Source: Defluviitaleaceae bacterium (GTDB lineage: Bacteria > Bacillota > Clostridia > Lachnospirales > UBA5962). Taken from it: 6,564 nt of DNA. The DNA is taken from assembly GCA_009780765.1 (NCBI GenBank), contig WQZK01000105.1:1-6564 (forward strand). The letters are read 5' to 3'. The notes under the pieces were generated by a model. It had not been told where the DNA came from. It did no database searches and saw only the letters and a program-made list of their open reading frames with translations. Positions 4,412 through 6,564 of this stretch are shown piece after piece (the stretch's first letter is position 1; every line of letters begins with the position of its first letter). Both the position numbers and the translations under genes were made by a program.

Positions 4412-6564
4412 ATGCAAGATAAGCCAAAAGTTTCAATCGGGGTGACGTATTACAATAATGAAAAATACATTGCACAATGCCTTGAATCTCTAATAAACCA
4501 AACCTTGCAGGAAATTGAGATAATTATAGTAAATGATTGTTCACCAGATAATGGAATTGATATTATTAATGAATTTGCAGCGCATGATGATCGGATAAAA
4601 GTTATAAGCCTGACAGAAAATCATGGTGTTGCACATGCTTTTAATGTTGCTTTAGAGAACGCAACGGGAGAATATTTCACAGAGTGTGATAGCGATGACT
4701 GGGTTGATGTACGCATGTATGAAGATCTTTATGTAAAAGCGAAGCATAATTATGACTTAGATTTTATAACTTGCAGATCTTATAATGTTATTGAAACAAG
4801 TGGTATTTGTAGAAAAGAAAAGGTCTATTTTGTAGGATATGAACTTTGCAATACGGTACTTAGCAAAAATGATTTTATGAATAATGAAAAAATCTCCGTG
4901 TGGTTTAATATATGGGTTACACTTTTTAATAAAGATTTTTTGAACAAAAATAACATTAAAAAACTCGAATGTGCCTCAACAGGAACAGATAAAAGTTTTT
5001 TTATTCTTTCACGTGTGCATGCTCAAAAATTTATGTTTACAGAAAATTTTTATTATTACCATAGAATAGGGAATGTTTCATCATTGCAACACAGAAGGAG
5101 TGAATTATTTGGCAATTATAAAAAGTTATTTGATGAAATGGAAAACCGTTTATCTTTGTTAGGGGTACTAGATGAATATGCACTATTTTTCTATAAATTT
5201 AAATTTATTGACTTTGTACGAGGTGTGCTTAAAAAAATACCTGTTGAAAAGACATTGGAAGCTATTTTGCAAATGTCTTCTGTTTTTGCACATGACATGG
5301 AGCATATAATCAAGCATAAAGACTATGAAGAGATGCTATGGATAATGGAAATGAAAAAATTAATTGCATCTCCTAAAAAGTACCATGATGAATATCTGAT
5401 AGAACGTTTTAAAATTTCTGTTATAGTACCTATTTATAACGATGAAGAATATTTACCAAAATCATTAAATTCAATATTGACGCAGACCTTAAAAGAAATA
5501 GATATAATTTTAGTAGATGATGGAAGTACGGATAATTCTCTTTCAATAATAGAAGAATGTGCATATTCTGATAATAGAGTAACGGTTGTTAAATGTAAAA
5601 ATGGTGGTGGTGGAGCTGCTCGAAATGCAGGTATGCAATATGCCAAGGGTAAGTATTTATGTTTTTTAGATGCGGATGATTATTTTTATCCCAACATGTT
5701 AGAAGAAGCATATAACAAGGCTGAAAAGCAAGAGGCAGAAATATGTATATGGCGTTCCAAATATGTAAGAAATAATAAAACTTATTCTGCGCCTAAAATC
5801 CAATTTAATATTGATTTAATACCTAAAACAGATGTTTTCTGTCTATCTGATGTGGAAATAGATGTTTTTAGGGTGTTTAATAGTTCCGTGTGGAATAAAC
5901 TCTTCTTAAAATCATTTGTGGATGACAAAAAACTATTGTTTCGAGAAACACATATAACAAATGATATCAATTTTGTGTATTCTGCTTTAGCAACTGCAAA
6001 AAGAATAACTACAATTAACAAAGCCTTGTTAGATTATTATTCGGGGACGAGTGATAACTCTCTTGATAAATATGATTTATATTTCAATGAGATTGTAGAT
6101 AATTGGAAAGCATTTAAATTATTTCTGGTTGACAATGGGCTATTTAACGAAAAATTCAAAAATAGCTTTTTATCCAGGACTGTGGAAATAATCGAGTATT
6201 GCTTTTCGCAAATAAAAGATAATAATAAAGCCAAATATTTTGATTATTTAGTTTCAAATGGTTTAAAAGCTTTTGGTTTAAATAATGCGTCTATAACGGA
6301 AATGAAATTTGATGGTTCTGCGCATCTAAATAGGTTTTTGAAGTTAAAACGGATGCTTCAATTTTCGCCCGAACAGTATCGGGAATATTCCATTTCATTG
6401 GTAGATGCCCCTATTAATTATAAAATGATTCCATTATTATTTGCTACAAGTAATACTATGGTACTAGCACTATCTGCGGCAATTATTTCTGCGTTTGAAA
6501 ATGCAAATATAAATACGTTTTATGTCGTAAACATTATGGTTAACAAAAGGTTTGATGAAAAATA
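4412..6564 (+). CDS. Multi-module glycosyltransferase: GT2-GT2-(probable GT8), 3' partial
   Basis: The frame is open from ATG 4412 to the window edge (717 codons, no stop), so the C-terminus is missing. Module 1 (residues 6 to about 240) is a GT-A, family 2 transferase: KVSIGVTYYNNEKYI, IIVNDCSPDNG at 38-48, metal-binding DSDD at 93-96, and GTDKSFF at 191-197 where the family usually has an E-D pair. Residues about 245-330 are a helical linker. Module 2 (334 to about 560) is a more canonical GT2: KISVIVPIYNDEEYL, LVDDGSTDN at 367-375, GGAARNAG at 400-407, metal-binding DADD at 420-423, and TNDINF at 516-521. Another mostly helical linker leads to residues 672-717 (MIPLLFATSNTM...SAAIISAFENANINTFYVVN). 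This resembles the first strand and helix of GT8 transferases, whose DXD would lie past the window. No signal peptide or membrane segment is seen, so it is probably cytosolic and transfers sugars from nucleotide donors to a growing glycan or protein. Donors and acceptor are unknown. Confidence 0.92.
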   Translation, partial: MQDKPKVSIGVTYYNNEKYIAQCLESLINQTLQEIEIIIVNDCSPDNGIDIINEFAAHDDRIKVISLTENHGVAHAFNVALENATGEYFTECDSDDWVDVRMYEDLYVKAKHNYDLDFITCRSYNVIETSGICRKEKVYFVGYELCNTVLSKNDFMNNEKISVWFNIWVTLFNKDFLNKNNIKKLECASTGTDKSFFILSRVHAQKFMFTENFYYYHRIGNVSSLQHRRSELFGNYKKLFDEMENRLSLLGVLDEYALFFYKFKFIDFVRGVLKKIPVEKTLEAILQMSSVFAHDMEHIIKHKDYEEMLWIMEMKKLIASPKKYHDEYLIERFKISVIVPIYNDEEYLPKSLNSILTQTLKEIDIILVDDGSTDNSLSIIEECAYSDNRVTVVKCKNGGGGAARNAGMQYAKGKYLCFLDADDYFYPNMLEEAYNKAEKQEAEICIWRSKYVRNNKTYSAPKIQFNIDLIPKTDVFCLSDVEIDVFRVFNSSVWNKLFLKSFVDDKKLLFRETHITNDINFVYSALATAKRITTINKALLDYYSGTSDNSLDKYDLYFNEIVDNWKAFKLFLVDNGLFNEKFKNSFLSRTVEIIEYCFSQIKDNNKAKYFDYLVSNGLKAFGLNNASITEMKFDGSAHLNRFLKLKRMLQFSPEQYREYSISLVDAPINYKMIPLLFATSNTMVLALSAAIISAFENANINTFYVVNIMVNKRFDEK

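Noticed and set aside
5434..6234. Three minus-strand open frames (65-79 codons) opposite 5434-6234
   Set aside because: The + strand is continuously open here as the glycosyltransferase, which carries clear GT2 motifs, so these are shadow frames.

Overview
The window is AT-rich (about one third G+C or less by eye, lower in the second half). It has strong AAAGGAG-type ribosome binding sites and one convincing TTG start. This suggests a low-GC Bacillota genome (Clostridia, Negativicutes or similar). That placement is an inference; nothing in the window fixes the genus.

All supported genes lie on the + strand and read as part of a surface-glycan cluster (O-antigen-like or capsular polysaccharide, or protein/flagellin glycosylation). 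Layout: (1) 2-133, the last 43 codons of an unidentified, beta-strand-like protein. (2) 183-1091, an extended short-chain dehydrogenase/reductase (SDR), a candidate 4-keto-sugar reductase or epimerase. (3) 1121-1900, rfbF, glucose-1-phosphate cytidylyltransferase. (4) 1903-2958, rfbG, CDP-glucose 4,6-dehydratase, 2 bases after rfbF. (5) 3036-4337, a protein with an unrecognised N-terminal region, a predicted coiled coil and a C-terminal Rossmann methyltransferase-like domain. (6) 4412 to the window end, an open frame of at least 717 codons with two GT2-type glycosyltransferase modules and what looks like the start of a third, GT8-like one. It has no stop inside the window.

Working model: RfbF makes CDP-glucose from glucose 1-phosphate and CTP, and RfbG converts it to CDP-4-keto-6-deoxyglucose. 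The upstream SDR is the best local candidate for the next reduction or epimerisation. The 3-dehydratase pair RfbH/RfbI (DdhC/DdhD) of the 3,6-dideoxyhexose pathways is not in the window, so the product may be a plain 6-deoxyhexose unless those genes lie outside. The methyltransferase-like protein could decorate the sugar or glycan, and the large transferase could add two or three residues.

The most unusual items are the multi-module glycosyltransferase, whose first GT2 module departs from family consensus at several conserved positions, and the modular methyltransferase-like protein. I saw no RNA genes, CRISPR array, insertion sequence or convincing intrinsic terminator. No gap between genes exceeds 80 bases.
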